In this document: piece by piece, positions 17,517 through 25,790 of the stretch
How the letters are laid out: every line of letters begins with the position of its first letter
Position numbering within the stretch: the first letter of the stretch is position 1
Source: Halorientalis pallida
GTDB taxonomy: Archaea; Halobacteriota; Halobacteria; Halobacteriales; Haloarculaceae
Assembly: GCF_004118325.1 (NCBI RefSeq)
Contig: NZ_RDFA01000002.1
Location: 439,001-503,000 of the forward strand
DNA: 64,000 bases
Reading direction: 5' to 3'
Notes under the pieces: generated by a model
Told to the model about the DNA's origin: nothing
What the model saw: only the letters and a program-made list of their open reading frames with translations
The model's database searches: none
Made by a program: the position numbers and the translations under genes

Positions 17517-18047
17517 ATGGATCTGACGGCGCTGATCGACGAGTATCTGGACTACTACGAACAGACCCAGGGTGTCCTGCCGGAGCGACTGGCGGCGTTC
17601 GGCGACAGCTACCGTGAACAGGGCCATCTCACCCGCGACCAGCTGTACGACATCGCCTACGAGTCCTCGACGCGTAGCGCCTACCACGTCGAGAAGAATC
17701 CCGAATCGCGGTGTCGGGAGGTGACCGCCAACGTCCTCGCGGTCGAGGGCGACTTCTCGAAGGTCCAGCTGTTGACCGGGCTGTCGGGGTTCAAGACGGC
17801 GACGGCCTCCTGCGTGCTGGCCGCGCTCGACCCGGAGCGCCACGCGGTCGTCGACACCCGCGTCTGGGCGACGCTGGATCGGCTCGACTACCTCGACGGC
17901 CGCAAGGAGACCTTCGACGCCGCCGACTACGTGACAATGCTCGACCCGATCCGCGAGATCGCCGCAGAGACCGGCTACGGCGCGGCCGAGGTCGGCTACG
18001 CGCTGTTCGCCTACGACGACGACGTGCGCGAGGGCACCCTGCACTGA
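17517..18047 (+). CDS. HhH-GPD-like protein of unknown activity
   Basis: A 176-residue protein. Residues ~82-125 resemble the helix-hairpin-helix and following segment of DNA glycosylases of the endonuclease III superfamily: LLTGLSGFKTATASCVLAAL then HAVVDTRVWATLDRLDYL, where VDT matches the position of the catalytic aspartate. The usual catalytic lysine in the hairpin and an iron-sulfur cluster are not evident, and the protein is shorter than typical family members. It may be a divergent glycosylase or a DNA-binding relative. The similarity is by eye only. Confidence 0.6.
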   Translation: MDLTALIDEYLDYYEQTQGVLPERLAAFGDSYREQGHLTRDQLYDIAYESSTRSAYHVEKNPESRCREVTANVLAVEGDFSKVQLLTGLSGFKTATASCVLAALDPERHAVVDTRVWATLDRLDYLDGRKETFDAADYVTMLDPIREIAAETGYGAAEVGYALFAYDDDVREGTLH

Positions 18048-18053
18048 CGCTGG

Positions 18054-19070
18054 TCACCAGTCGGTCACGGCCATCTCCACGGGTTCGTCGGGGACCATCG
18101 TGACGGCAGAGTCGACGGCGGGCGTGTCGTGGGTCGGCGAACGCAGGGTCAGTCGAACCTCGGAGACGACGCGGGCGAGGATCAACTGGGCCTCCGCGAG
18201 CGCGAACAGCCGGCCGATACAGATGCGCTGGCCGCCGCCGAAGGGGAAGAAGCTGTAGGTCGGCTGGGCCTCGCGCTCGCCGGGGGCGAACCGCTCGGGG
18301 CGGTAGGCCAGCGGGTCTTCCCAGAGGTCGGGGTCGCGGTGGACGACGAACTGGCTGAGGACGACCTCCGCACCCGCGGGAATCTCGTAGCCGTCGATCT
18401 CGTCGGGGTCGATGGCCTCCCGGGTGATGACGGGCACCGGCGGGTAGATCCGCATGGCCTCCTGGACACACTGTTTGACGAACGACGCGTCGTCGGCCGC
18501 GCCCGCGGAGGAGCCCACCGTCTCGGTCGGATCGGCGTCGGCGGCGTGGTCGTGGAGCCGTTCGTGGACGCCGGGATTGTTCGCCAGCAGGTACCAGGTC
18601 CAGGTCAGCGCCGCCGCCGTCGTCTCGTGGCCGGCCAGCAGGACGGTGACGAGTTCGTCCCGGATCTGCTCGTCGTCCATCCGCGCACCCTCGTCGGTGC
18701 GGGCGGTCAACAGTTTCGATAGCAGGTCGTCGTACTCGTCGGCCCGGCCGCGGCGGGCGTCGATCAACTCGTGCACGACGGCGTCGATGTCGTCGATAGC
18801 GCCCTGCATCCGTCGGTTGTGCGGCGATGGGATCCACTCCGGGAAGGTCGGCACGACGCCGACCTCGCGCTGGAAGCCCCGGCGCAGGACCTGCAGCGCC
18901 GCTCGGATGTCCGCGGCGTGGCGTTCCACGTCGGCGCTGAACATCGCCGTCCCGATGATCGACAGCGTCACCCGTTCCATCTGTTCGAGCAGGTCGATCT
19001 CGTCGCGACTGGCCCACCGGTCGAGCATGGCGTCGGTCTCGTCGACGATGAGAGCGGTGAACGTGAACTG
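18054..19070 (-). pseudogene. Cytochrome P450, 5'-truncated
   Basis: The coding sequence from the first ATG (19028) is 324 residues and lacks the N-terminal ~110-120 residues of a normal P450 (about 440). What remains is intact: the oxygen-binding I-helix AGHETT at residues 132-137, the ExxR motif EAMR at 190-193, and the heme loop FFPFGGGQRICIG with Cys270. P450-like sequence continues 14 codons upstream of the ATG (FTALIVDETDA) to an in-frame TAG at 19071-19073, which shows the true start has been lost. Beyond that lies the promoter and start of a divergent oxidoreductase gene, so the 5' part has been removed, probably by rearrangement. Without the missing part, the substrate-access region and first beta-sheet would be absent. 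Confidence 0.8.
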
Positions 19071-19132
19071 CTATCACACCACAGAAGGGGCGGTGGAGCG
19101 AGGGCTCCAGCCGGCTCCAGAGGTTCGAGATC

Positions 19133-20310
19133 ATGAAATTCGGGATCTTCTACGAACACCAGCTCCCACGACCCTGGCACGACGGCGACGAACAGGCCCT
19201 CTACGAGGATGCACTCGACCAGATCGAACTGGCCGACGAGTTGGGGTACGACTACGTCTGGGAGGTCAAACACCACTTTCTGGAGGAGTGCTGCCACTCC
19301 TCGGCCCCGGAAGTGTTCCTCGCGGCCGCCGCCCAGCGCACCGAGGACATTCGGCTGGGCCACGGGATCAAGCTCATGCCACCCGAGTACACCCACCCCG
19401 CCCGCGTCGCCGAGCAGGTCGCCACGCTCGATCTGGTCTCGGACGGGCGCGTCGAGTTCGGCACCGGCGAGTCGTCCTCGAACGTGGAACTCGACGGGTT
19501 CGGCATCGACCGCAACGAGAAGGAGGCGCCGTGGCAGGAGACGGTCGCCGAGGTCACCGACATGATGACGATGGAGCCGTACCCGGGCCACGACGGCGAG
19601 GGCTTCGAGATGCCCCCGCGTAACGTCGTCCCCAAGCCCGTCCAGGACCCTCATGCACCGCTGTGGGTCGCCTGTTCGGGCCGCTCGACGATCGAACAGG
19701 CCGCCCGACTGGGACTCGGCGTCCTGAGTTTCGACTTCGCCTCCCCGGAGAAGGCCAGCGAGTGGGTCGATCTGTACTACGAGACGCTCAAGGCGGAGTG
19801 TACGCCCATCGGCCACACCGTCAACCCGAACCTCGCCATCGTGACGGGCTTTTCCTGCCACGAGAACGAACAGGCGGCCCGGGAGCGCGGCGCGGAGGGA
19901 TTCGCCTTCTTCCAGTACGCGCTGGCCCACTACTACGGTGCGGGCGACCAGCGCCCCGGCGAGACGAACATCTGGGAGCAGTTCCAGGAGGTCGGTGCGG
20001 AAGCCATCCTCGAGGGCCAGCAGGGTGACGGCGCGATCGGCACCCCCGACCGGATTCGCGAGCACCTCCGTGACCTCGAAGACGCGGGCGTCGATCAGGT
20101 CATCTTCGTCCAGGAAGGGGGGACAATCGCCACGAACACATCTGTGAGTCGCTGGAACTGTTCGCCGACGAGGTGGTGGGCGAGTTCCACGAGCGAGACG
20201 CCGAACACGTCGCCGAGAAAGCGGCCGAACCGGAGCCGTACGTCGAGGCCGCCTTCGAGCGACGGGAGGAGCGCGAACCGCTTGAGGAACCTCCCACAGT
20301 GGAATCCTGA
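19133..20310 (+). pseudogene. LLM-class flavin-dependent oxidoreductase with C-terminal frameshift
   Basis: A bacterial-luciferase-like monooxygenase starting MKFGIFYEHQLPRPW. KHHFLEECCHSSAPEVFLAA, GHGIKLMPPEYTHPARVAEQ and VEFGTGESSSNVELDGF are typical. After about residue 329 (FVQEGG) the frame turns into nonsense with many Ser, Arg and Pro codons. Dropping back one base within the G6 run at 20117-20122 restores GGDNRHEHICESLELFADE, then a plausible acidic tail to a TGA at 20308-20310. One G has therefore been lost, or the G6 was misread, or a -1 frameshift occurs. The catalytic barrel is mostly intact. Confidence 0.8.
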
Positions 20311-20652
20311 CTACGCCGACAGGGTGTCCTCGAGTTCGCCGCGCTCGTGCAGTTGTTCGAGGATGTCGCTGCCGCCCACGAACTCGCCGTCGACGAACGT
20401 CTGCGGGATCGTCTCGCGGCCGCTGTGGCGCTCCAGGGCCTCGCGGTGTTCGTCCAGCGCGTCGAGTACGTTCACCGTTTCCACGTCGTCGCGGTGTTGC
20501 TGGAGCAGGTTCAGCGCCTTTCGGGAGTAGCCACACTGGGGCATGAGTTCCGTGCCCTTCATGAACAGCGCGACCTCGTTCTCTTCGATGGTCTCGTCGA
20601 CACGTTCGCGGACTTCCTCGGGCGACAGGTCGGGTTCCGGATCGAAGCTCAT
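20311..20652 (-). CDS. Monothiol glutaredoxin (Grx4-type, CGYS)
   Basis: A 113-residue protein of the monothiol glutaredoxin family. The active site is CGYS at residues 40-43, within ALFMKGTELMPQCGYSRKA, close to the usual CGFS. TIPQTFVDGEFVGGSDIL carries the conserved cis-proline and glutathione-binding glycines. Such proteins bind and transfer 2Fe-2S clusters with glutathione or, in halophiles, probably other thiols. A BolA gene lies 62 nt upstream on the same strand, the classic partner in iron-sulfur trafficking. It begins directly after the stop of the convergent oxidoreductase. Confidence 0.88.
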   Translation of the reverse strand: MSFDPEPDLSPEEVRERVDETIEENEVALFMKGTELMPQCGYSRKALNLLQQHRDDVETVNVLDALDEHREALERHSGRETIPQTFVDGEFVGGSDILEQLHERGELEDTLSA

Positions 20653-20714
20653 GGTGGCTAGCAGGACGGCGACGAGTAAAGGGATTGTGCTAGCCGGTCG
20701 CAGTCCCTCAACAC

Positions 20715-20960
20715 TCAGCCCCCGTACTCGTCGGGCGTGTAGGTCTCCAGTTCGATGGCGTGGATGTCCCGCGTGAGGTGCTCGCCCAGCGCGTCGTGGA
20801 CGAGCTGGTGCTGGTCGACCAGCGTCTCGCCCTCGAAGGCAGGCGAGACGACGGTGACGGCGTAGTGTTTGTCGTCGTCGGGGTCCCGTGGCGTGGTGAC
20901 CTCGGCGGTGGCGTCGGGCAGTTCCGATTCGATGAGGTCGGCGACGGCGGCTTCGTCCAT
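20715..20960 (-). CDS. BolA family protein
   Basis: An 81-residue BolA-fold protein. The family helix and conserved strand are present: MDEAAVADLIESELPDATAEV, then YAVTVVSPAFEGETLVDQHQ, then VHDALGEHLTRDIHAIELET. The histidines in VDQHQLVHDAL and IHAIE match the usual cluster-ligand region. BolA partners with monothiol glutaredoxin to handle 2Fe-2S clusters and here lies directly upstream of it. The ATG at 20960 gives the normal length; the longer frame to 21053 is not BolA-like. Confidence 0.85.
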   Translation of the reverse strand: MDEAAVADLIESELPDATAEVTTPRDPDDDKHYAVTVVSPAFEGETLVDQHQLVHDALGEHLTRDIHAIELETYTPDEYGG

Positions 20961-21040
20961 ACGGGGAGGAGCGCCCGCGAAGGCAAAACCGCTTCGTCGC
21001 GAGACTCCACGGTTTTCCGTGTCGGGGTCCAACCACGGGT

Positions 21041-21457
21041 ATGTCGCTGTCACCGAGCCGGCTCCGGACGCGGCTCGCGACCCTGCTCCCGCCGGCTCCG
21101 ACGCTGGCCCGCGCGGGACTGGGCGCGATGCTCGTGGTCGCCGGCGTCCACAAACTCCTCGCGCCCGAGGCGTGGGCGGTCTACGTCGTCGACTGGCTCG
21201 CGCCGTGGCTCGTCGTCTCGCCGCGGCTGTTCATGCTCCTCAACGGCCCGCCGGAGATCGCGGTCGGACTGGGCCTGCTGGCCGACCGGTTCGTCGCGGT
21301 CGGGGCCACCATCGCCGCCGTCTCGCTGACGGTCACCACGGGCTATCTGGCGATCGTCGCACTCACGCGGGGCGGGCTCTTCGCGGACGTGATGATCCGC
21401 GACATCGCGCTCGCGGGACTGGCGTGGGCCGTGCTGGCGGATGCGGTACGGTCCTGA
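21041..21457 (+). CDS. DoxX-like membrane protein
   Basis: A 138-residue protein with four hydrophobic segments. ARAGLGAMLVVAGVHKLLAP matches the first helix of DoxX-family proteins, and NGPPEIAVGLGLLADRF the second. Function within the family is mostly unknown and often tied to thiol or quinone redox. It is divergent from the BolA-Grx pair with 80 nt between starts. Confidence 0.7.
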   Translation: MSLSPSRLRTRLATLLPPAPTLARAGLGAMLVVAGVHKLLAPEAWAVYVVDWLAPWLVVSPRLFMLLNGPPEIAVGLGLLADRFVAVGATIAAVSLTVTTGYLAIVALTRGGLFADVMIRDIALAGLAWAVLADAVRS

Positions 21458-21512
21458 AACAGTGGTGGGCGGGACGCCGGGGTGGGCAGGATGGAGCGGG
21501 ACGAAGTGGCGA

Positions 21513-22166
21513 TCAGTACCCGAGCTGGTCGCGGATCAGGACGACCGTCGTGCGACCCTCGTCGAGTTCCTGTCGGAAGATCAGCTGTTTGGCGACGGCG
21601 CTCTCGACGCCGTAAGCCTCCTTGGCGCGCTCGTTCTCCAGGGGATAGGCGACCGATTCCAGTCGGTCGAGCGCCGCGTCGAGGTCCTCGACGATCTTGT
21701 TGACGCCGCTGACGATGGTGACGTTGGCGGCGGCGAAGGGGTAGGCACCGATGCGACTCCCCGAGCGGTCGGCCGCGACGAGTTCGCCAGTCTTCGCGAT
21801 GGCGTTGACGCTCCCGAGGAAGTGGTCGGCGGTCTGGGCCTCCCGGCGGGCGGCCTGCCGTTCGGCGTCGTCGTCGATGCTCCAGATCTCGTTGGGCAGG
21901 GCCTCCCACTCGTGGTCGCCCTCGGTCAGGTACTCGTCGAAGCCGATCTCTTCGAGTGTCGTGGAGTGGCCGTTCATCACCGACGCGCCGTCGGGGATGT
22001 GGCCCTGTAGCGTCTCCAGTGCGTCCTCGGCGGAGTCGACCACGACGACCTCGAACCCGTTTGCTTCGAGGCTCTGGACGGTCTCCTCGACGGTCTCGTC
22101 GTCGGGGAGTCGGTCGAGCGATTCGTCGATTTCGGTCTCGTCGGCGTAGTCCGCTTTCTGGGACAT
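21513..22166 (-). CDS. LUD domain protein (LutC/YkgG-like)
   Basis: A 217-residue protein of the LUD family. Characteristic segments are NGFEVVVVDSAEDALETL, IPDGASVMNGHSTTLEEIGF, and the later FLGSVNAIAKTGELVAADRSG and VSGVNKIVEDLDAALDRL. LutC-type proteins usually support lactate oxidation with LutA and LutB, but neither partner is nearby, so the role here is uncertain. The ATG at 22166 fits the family start; an upstream in-frame extension to 22235 runs through the promoter. Confidence 0.8.
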   Translation of the reverse strand: MSQKADYADETEIDESLDRLPDDETVEETVQSLEANGFEVVVVDSAEDALETLQGHIPDGASVMNGHSTTLEEIGFDEYLTEGDHEWEALPNEIWSIDDDAERQAARREAQTADHFLGSVNAIAKTGELVAADRSGSRIGAYPFAAANVTIVSGVNKIVEDLDAALDRLESVAYPLENERAKEAYGVESAVAKQLIFRQELDEGRTTVVLIRDQLGY

Positions 22167-22195
22167 TGGTCTCGCCCAGTTCTTCCCGCGCCAGG

Positions 22196-22250
22196 TGCAT
22201 AAAGAATCGCGGACGCCGGTGTTAGCGGGTGACACCGGTGTTACCGGGCG
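22196..22250 (-). promoter_or_regulatory. Promoter and direct-repeat operator region of the LUD gene
   Basis: A TATA-like element reading TTCTTTATGC on the minus strand lies at 22198-22207, about 35 nt before the ATG at 22166. Upstream of it, CCGGTGTTA occurs twice at 22216-22224 and 22235-22243, a 19-nt spacing or about two helical turns. The second copy is embedded in the palindrome ACACCGGTGT (22232-22241). This is a typical site for a dimeric regulator, so the gene is probably controlled. Confidence 0.5.
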
Positions 22251-22257
22251 CGGCGGC

Positions 22258-22707
22258 TCAGTCGTTCCGGCGAGGATCGGGGCCAGTCGCGTCCGGTGGC
22301 TGGCCGGTGACCCAGTTGTTCTCGTCGAGGACGATGGTCGAGATCACCGCCGCGACCTCGCGGGCGCTGTCCTCGCGGCCGAAAAACGAGACGTTACCCA
22401 GCGAGTCCCCGACCGTGCGGCTCACTTCCGTCGTCGGTCGATCGGCGTCGCCGACGATCTCCTCGACGGCGCGGGTGAGCCGTTCGTCCAGTTCCCGGCG
22501 GGCCGGCTCGGCGAGCTGGAAGCCCGCCGGGAGGAGGTCGTAGGTGATCGCGTAGCCCTCCTCGTACTGCTCGACCGCGAAGAACGGCTCGGCACTGTTC
22601 TGTGCCCGCTCGTACTGCTCGTCTCGGGTGTCCAGGTCCCGGTAGAGCGGAACCTCCTCCGGCGCGTATCCCTCTGACACGTCCGGAAGTAGGAAGTCGA
22701 GCGTCAT
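22258..22707 (-). CDS. Conserved hypothetical protein
   Basis: A 149-residue acidic soluble protein. It starts MTLDFLLPDVSEGYAPEEVP and contains AEPFFAVEQYEEGYAITYDL, a helical middle (RRELDERLTRAVEEIVGD) and a closing DSAREVAAVISTIVLDENNWV. No Cys, no membrane segment and no recognised motif. The longer in-frame extension upstream overlaps the palindrome and promoter of the next gene and is unlikely. It could share the promoter region with the divergent gene at 22892. Confidence 0.65.
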   Translation of the reverse strand: MTLDFLLPDVSEGYAPEEVPLYRDLDTRDEQYERAQNSAEPFFAVEQYEEGYAITYDLLPAGFQLAEPARRELDERLTRAVEEIVGDADRPTTEVSRTVGDSLGNVSFFGREDSAREVAAVISTIVLDENNWVTGQPPDATGPDPRRND

Positions 22708-22830
22708 GTACTTTGTCCGGAGCCCGTCCGGTAAGGCGCAGTTACGCCACCCCGACCCGACGACCCACCCGTTCAGCCATCGCTTTCCGCTCGGGCGCGC
22801 CCCGCGCACGTGCGGATGGATCACCTTACC

Positions 22831-22868
22831 ACAACTCCGGAGTTGTGAACGATAGGCGTAGTATAAAT
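22831..22868 (+). promoter_or_regulatory. 16-nt palindromic operator with adjacent TATA box
   Basis: A perfect palindrome, ACAACTCCGGAGTTGT, lies at 22831-22846. A strong TATA box, GTATAAAT, is at 22861-22868, and the ATG at 22892 lies about 28 nt after it, which suggests a leaderless transcript. The palindrome ends 14 nt upstream of the TATA box, overlapping or touching the BRE. This is a good position for a repressor or activator of the downstream gene, and perhaps also of the divergent gene at 22707. Confidence 0.65.
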
Positions 22869-22891
22869 CCACAGTGGTGGTACGTGTCCAT

Positions 22892-23365
22892 ATGGCACAG
22901 AAAGCCGAAACTGCAGTAGAGCGTCGTGTCGGTTACGAATACCGCCCAGAGTGGGTCTCGGGTGTGATCGCCGGACTCGTCGGCGGCGCGGTGATGGGGG
23001 TCCTGTTTTCGGTGTTGACGCCGCCGGTGATCGAGGCAGGCATCCCGGCGCTGTTCGGACTGAGCGGCGGCCTCGCGGGATGGCTCGTCCACATGTCGCT
23101 CAGCGCCGTCTTCGGCGTGGGGTTCGCCGCGCTGGTGACGCTGACGCCGCTGTCGAAAGACACCGACACGCCGCTCCAGCTGGTCGGTGCAGGGCTGCTC
23201 TACGGGGCCGTCCTCTGGATCGTCGCCGCGGCTGTCGTGATGCCGCTCTGGTTGACCGCCGTCGGGTTCCCGATGGCCCCGCCGCTGCCGAACCTCGACG
23301 CGATGAGCCTCGTCGGCCACCTGGCGTTCGGGACCGTCGTGGGCCTCTTCTACTCCTACGCCTGA
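22892..23365 (+). CDS. Four-span haloarchaeal membrane protein
   Basis: A 157-residue protein starting MAQKAETAVERRVGYEY. Hydrophobic segments include WVSGVIAGLVGGAVMGVLFS, LSGGLAGWLVHMSLSAVFGV, LQLVGAGLLYGAVLWIVAAA and LVGHLAFGTVVGLFYSYA. The GG and His-bearing helices are like a group of haloarchaeal DUF6789-type membrane proteins, often misnamed histidine kinases. Function unknown. The start is fixed by the TATA box 28 nt upstream; a GTG-rich upstream extension is not used. Confidence 0.7.
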   Translation: MAQKAETAVERRVGYEYRPEWVSGVIAGLVGGAVMGVLFSVLTPPVIEAGIPALFGLSGGLAGWLVHMSLSAVFGVGFAALVTLTPLSKDTDTPLQLVGAGLLYGAVLWIVAAAVVMPLWLTAVGFPMAPPLPNLDAMSLVGHLAFGTVVGLFYSYA

Positions 23366-23416
23366 GGCCCGTCGGGGATCGACACCTACTTTCCGGCGAG
23401 CGCGGGAGAACGGAGT

Positions 23417-23995
23417 ATGTACGTCGGTAGATTCGTCGTCGTCGCACCGGACCGGGCGGCGTATCGGGTCTCCTCCCGATCGTTCCCGAACCGCCGGATC
23501 GTCGCCCGCGAGGGCGGAACCACCCTGACCGTCGGCCCGACCGACGACGCCCCCGAGACGGACAACCCCTACATCTCGTACAACTGCGTCCGCGAAGTCG
23601 ACGGCACAGTCGTCGTCGGCAACGGCAGCCACGTCGACCCCATCACGGAGAAGATCGGCCTGGGCTACCCCGCCCGCGACGCGCTGGCGGAGTCCCTGCT
23701 CGCGCTGGACTACGAGAAAGACGACTACGACACACCGCGGATCGCCGGCGTGGTCGGCGGCGAGAGCTACATCGGCACCGTCCGCAAGGACGCCCTGCTG
23801 GTCGAACAGGTCACCGAGCCCACGCTGGTCGCCACCTACGAGGAAGACAGTCCGACCGCCTTCGACCTCGACGGCGAGACATCCGCGGAGATCGCCGGCG
23901 AAGTGTACGACCACGAGTTCGAACACGCCGTCTGTGCCGCGGGGGTCACCAGAGACGAGGACGGCATCGAGACGGCTATCGAGAACGGGGAGTGA
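23417..23995 (+). CDS. purO: IMP cyclohydrolase PurO
   Basis: A 192-residue archaeal IMP cyclohydrolase, which closes the purine ring by converting FAICAR to IMP in the last step of de novo purine synthesis. Family marks are [69 protein letters not shown] and [20 protein letters not shown]. Length matches archaeal PurO. It has no purine gene neighbours here. An acidic tail ([15 protein letters not shown]) is a halophile feature. Confidence 0.93.
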   Translation: MYVGRFVVVAPDRAAYRVSSRSFPNRRIVAREGGTTLTVGPTDDAPETDNPYISYNCVREVDGTVVVGNGSHVDPITEKIGLGYPARDALAESLLALDYEKDDYDTPRIAGVVGGESYIGTVRKDALLVEQVTEPTLVATYEEDSPTAFDLDGETSAEIAGEVYDHEFEHAVCAAGVTRDEDGIETAIENGE

Positions 23996-24013
23996 GAGAC
24001 GCCGGACTCGCGG

Positions 24014-25036
24014 TCAGCGGTCCGCCGTCTCGAGTTCGTGCCAGTTCTCGGAAACGACCGTCAGCGTGGCCTTCAGTCCGCCGAGCACGATGGGGCCGAA
24101 GAACAACCCCATCACGCCGAACGCGTACGCGCCCCCGAGGACGCCGACCAGAATGACGGCGGGGTTGAGACGGGCGTAGCGGTCGACGGCGAGCGGGCGG
24201 AGGTAATCGTCGGTGAGCCCCACGACCACGGCGCTGTAGACGAACAGTCCGAGAGCGAACGTGGGTCGCCCGGCGACCAGGAGGGAGACCACGGCCCCGC
24301 CCCAGACCGGGATCGCACCGACGAGCGGGACCATGGCGAGGACGATCATGACTGCCGTCCAGAACGCCGCGTTGGGGATGCCGACCACGAAGAGTCCGAG
24401 GCCCGCGATCAGTCCCTGGACCAGCGCGACGAAGACGTGCCCGTACAGGACGGCCCAGATCATGCCGTCGAGTTCCGACGCGAGGTCGCGCCGGATCGAC
24501 GCCGGTAACGGGACGGTCCGGTGGAGCCAGGCCACGAGGTCGGCACCGTCCTTCAGCAGGTAGTAGACGAGAAAGAGCGCGAGAGCGACGCCGATGACGA
24601 AGTGCGTGATCGTCCCCAGCGCCGCCGGCGACCGCTCGAAGAGGGCTCGCGCGATGTCCTGCCCCGAGGTGGCGATCGTGCCCCCGAGGTCGACTTCGCG
24701 CCCGGTCGCGGCGGCGATCCTGGCCTCCAGTTCCGAGACCGGGACCGCGTCCGCCTCGAAGCTTCCGAAGATCCGCCAGGCCTCGTCGGCGATGGTCGCG
24801 AAGATCGCGACGAGGGGCGCGAGAAAGCCCACGACGGCGAGCCCCAGCAGTGCGAACGCGGCGACTCTGGACGGGACGACGGTTTCCAGCCGGCGTTGGA
24901 GGGGATAGAGGACGAACGCGACGAGGACGGCACCGAGGACGAACTGGAGGAAAGGCAGGATCAACAACAGGGAGAGGGCACCCAGTGCCGTGACCAGTCC
25001 GAGAAGCGAGCCTTTGCTGCGATTCACGCGCCCCAT
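24014..25036 (-). CDS. AI-2E family permease
   Basis: A 340-residue membrane protein of the AI-2 exporter (PerM) superfamily. Eight or so hydrophobic segments are present: LLLILPFLQFVLGAVLVAFV, FLAPLVAIFATIADEAWRIF, HFVIGVALALFLVYYLLKDG and the typical GMIWAVLYGHVFVALVQGLI and FGPIVLGG near the end. Family members export small molecules, but a signalling role in archaea is not established. It is convergent with purO. Confidence 0.88.
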   Translation of the reverse strand: MGRVNRSKGSLLGLVTALGALSLLLILPFLQFVLGAVLVAFVLYPLQRRLETVVPSRVAAFALLGLAVVGFLAPLVAIFATIADEAWRIFGSFEADAVPVSELEARIAAATGREVDLGGTIATSGQDIARALFERSPAALGTITHFVIGVALALFLVYYLLKDGADLVAWLHRTVPLPASIRRDLASELDGMIWAVLYGHVFVALVQGLIAGLGLFVVGIPNAAFWTAVMIVLAMVPLVGAIPVWGGAVVSLLVAGRPTFALGLFVYSAVVVGLTDDYLRPLAVDRYARLNPAVILVGVLGGAYAFGVMGLFFGPIVLGGLKATLTVVSENWHELETADR

Positions 25037-25117
25037 TCAACGTTCGGTGGCTTAATACCTCGACGCGGCCCGCCGTTTCGGCCAGCACTTAACCGGCTCC
25101 AGTGACTCCGACTCCGT

Positions 25118-25777
25118 ATGCGCCTCGCCGTCGTCTCCGACATTCACGCGAATCTCGTGGCCTTCGAGGCGGTCCTCGACGACGTGCCACCGGTCGACGG
25201 GTACCTCTGTGCCGGCGACGTGGTCGGCTACGGCCCCTGGCCCGCCGAGTGCGTCGACCGCGTTCGAGAACTGGGGGCCCCGACGGTCAAGGGCAACCAC
25301 GACCGTGCGGTGGCCACCGAGACCGGCTTCGGCTTCAACAGCATGGCCGACGCCGGCGTCAGGTACGCCAGCGAGCACTGTTCGGCCGGACAGATCGAGT
25401 GGCTCCGGAGCCTCCCCGACGACCGCCTGGAACACGACGGACGCGTGAAGATCGTCCACGGCCACCCCGACGACCCCGACCGCTACACCTACCCCGGCCT
25501 GTTCAAGCCCGCGATGCTCGAGGACGAAGACGTGCTGATCATGGGCCACACCCACGTCCAGGCCCACGAAGTCTTCGACGAGGGAATCGTCATGAACCCC
25601 GGCAGCGTCGGCCAACCCCGCGACGAGGACCCGCGGGCGGCCTACTCGATCCTCGACCTCGACACGATGACCGTCGAGGAACACCGCGTCGAGTACGACA
25701 TCGACGCCGTCGTCGAGGCCGTCGACGAAGCCGACCTGCCCGCGAAGATCGGCAAGCGATTGCAGAAGGGGCGGTGA
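25118..25777 (+). CDS. Metallophosphoesterase (YfcE-like)
   Basis: A 219-residue calcineurin-like phosphoesterase. The metal ligands are in SDIHANLVAFEAVLDD, GDVVGYGPWPAECVD, KGNHDRAVATETG, HGHPDDPDRYTYPG and MGHTHVQAHEVF, followed by NPGSVGQPRDEDPRAAYSIL, typical of the YfcE group. It hydrolyses phosphodiesters or nucleotides, and the substrate is unknown. The ATG at 25118 directly precedes the first motif. It is divergent from the AI-2E permease. Confidence 0.9.
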   Translation: MRLAVVSDIHANLVAFEAVLDDVPPVDGYLCAGDVVGYGPWPAECVDRVRELGAPTVKGNHDRAVATETGFGFNSMADAGVRYASEHCSAGQIEWLRSLPDDRLEHDGRVKIVHGHPDDPDRYTYPGLFKPAMLEDEDVLIMGHTHVQAHEVFDEGIVMNPGSVGQPRDEDPRAAYSILDLDTMTVEEHRVEYDIDAVVEAVDEADLPAKIGKRLQKGR

Positions 25778-25790
25778 GGCCGGGAGCCGC

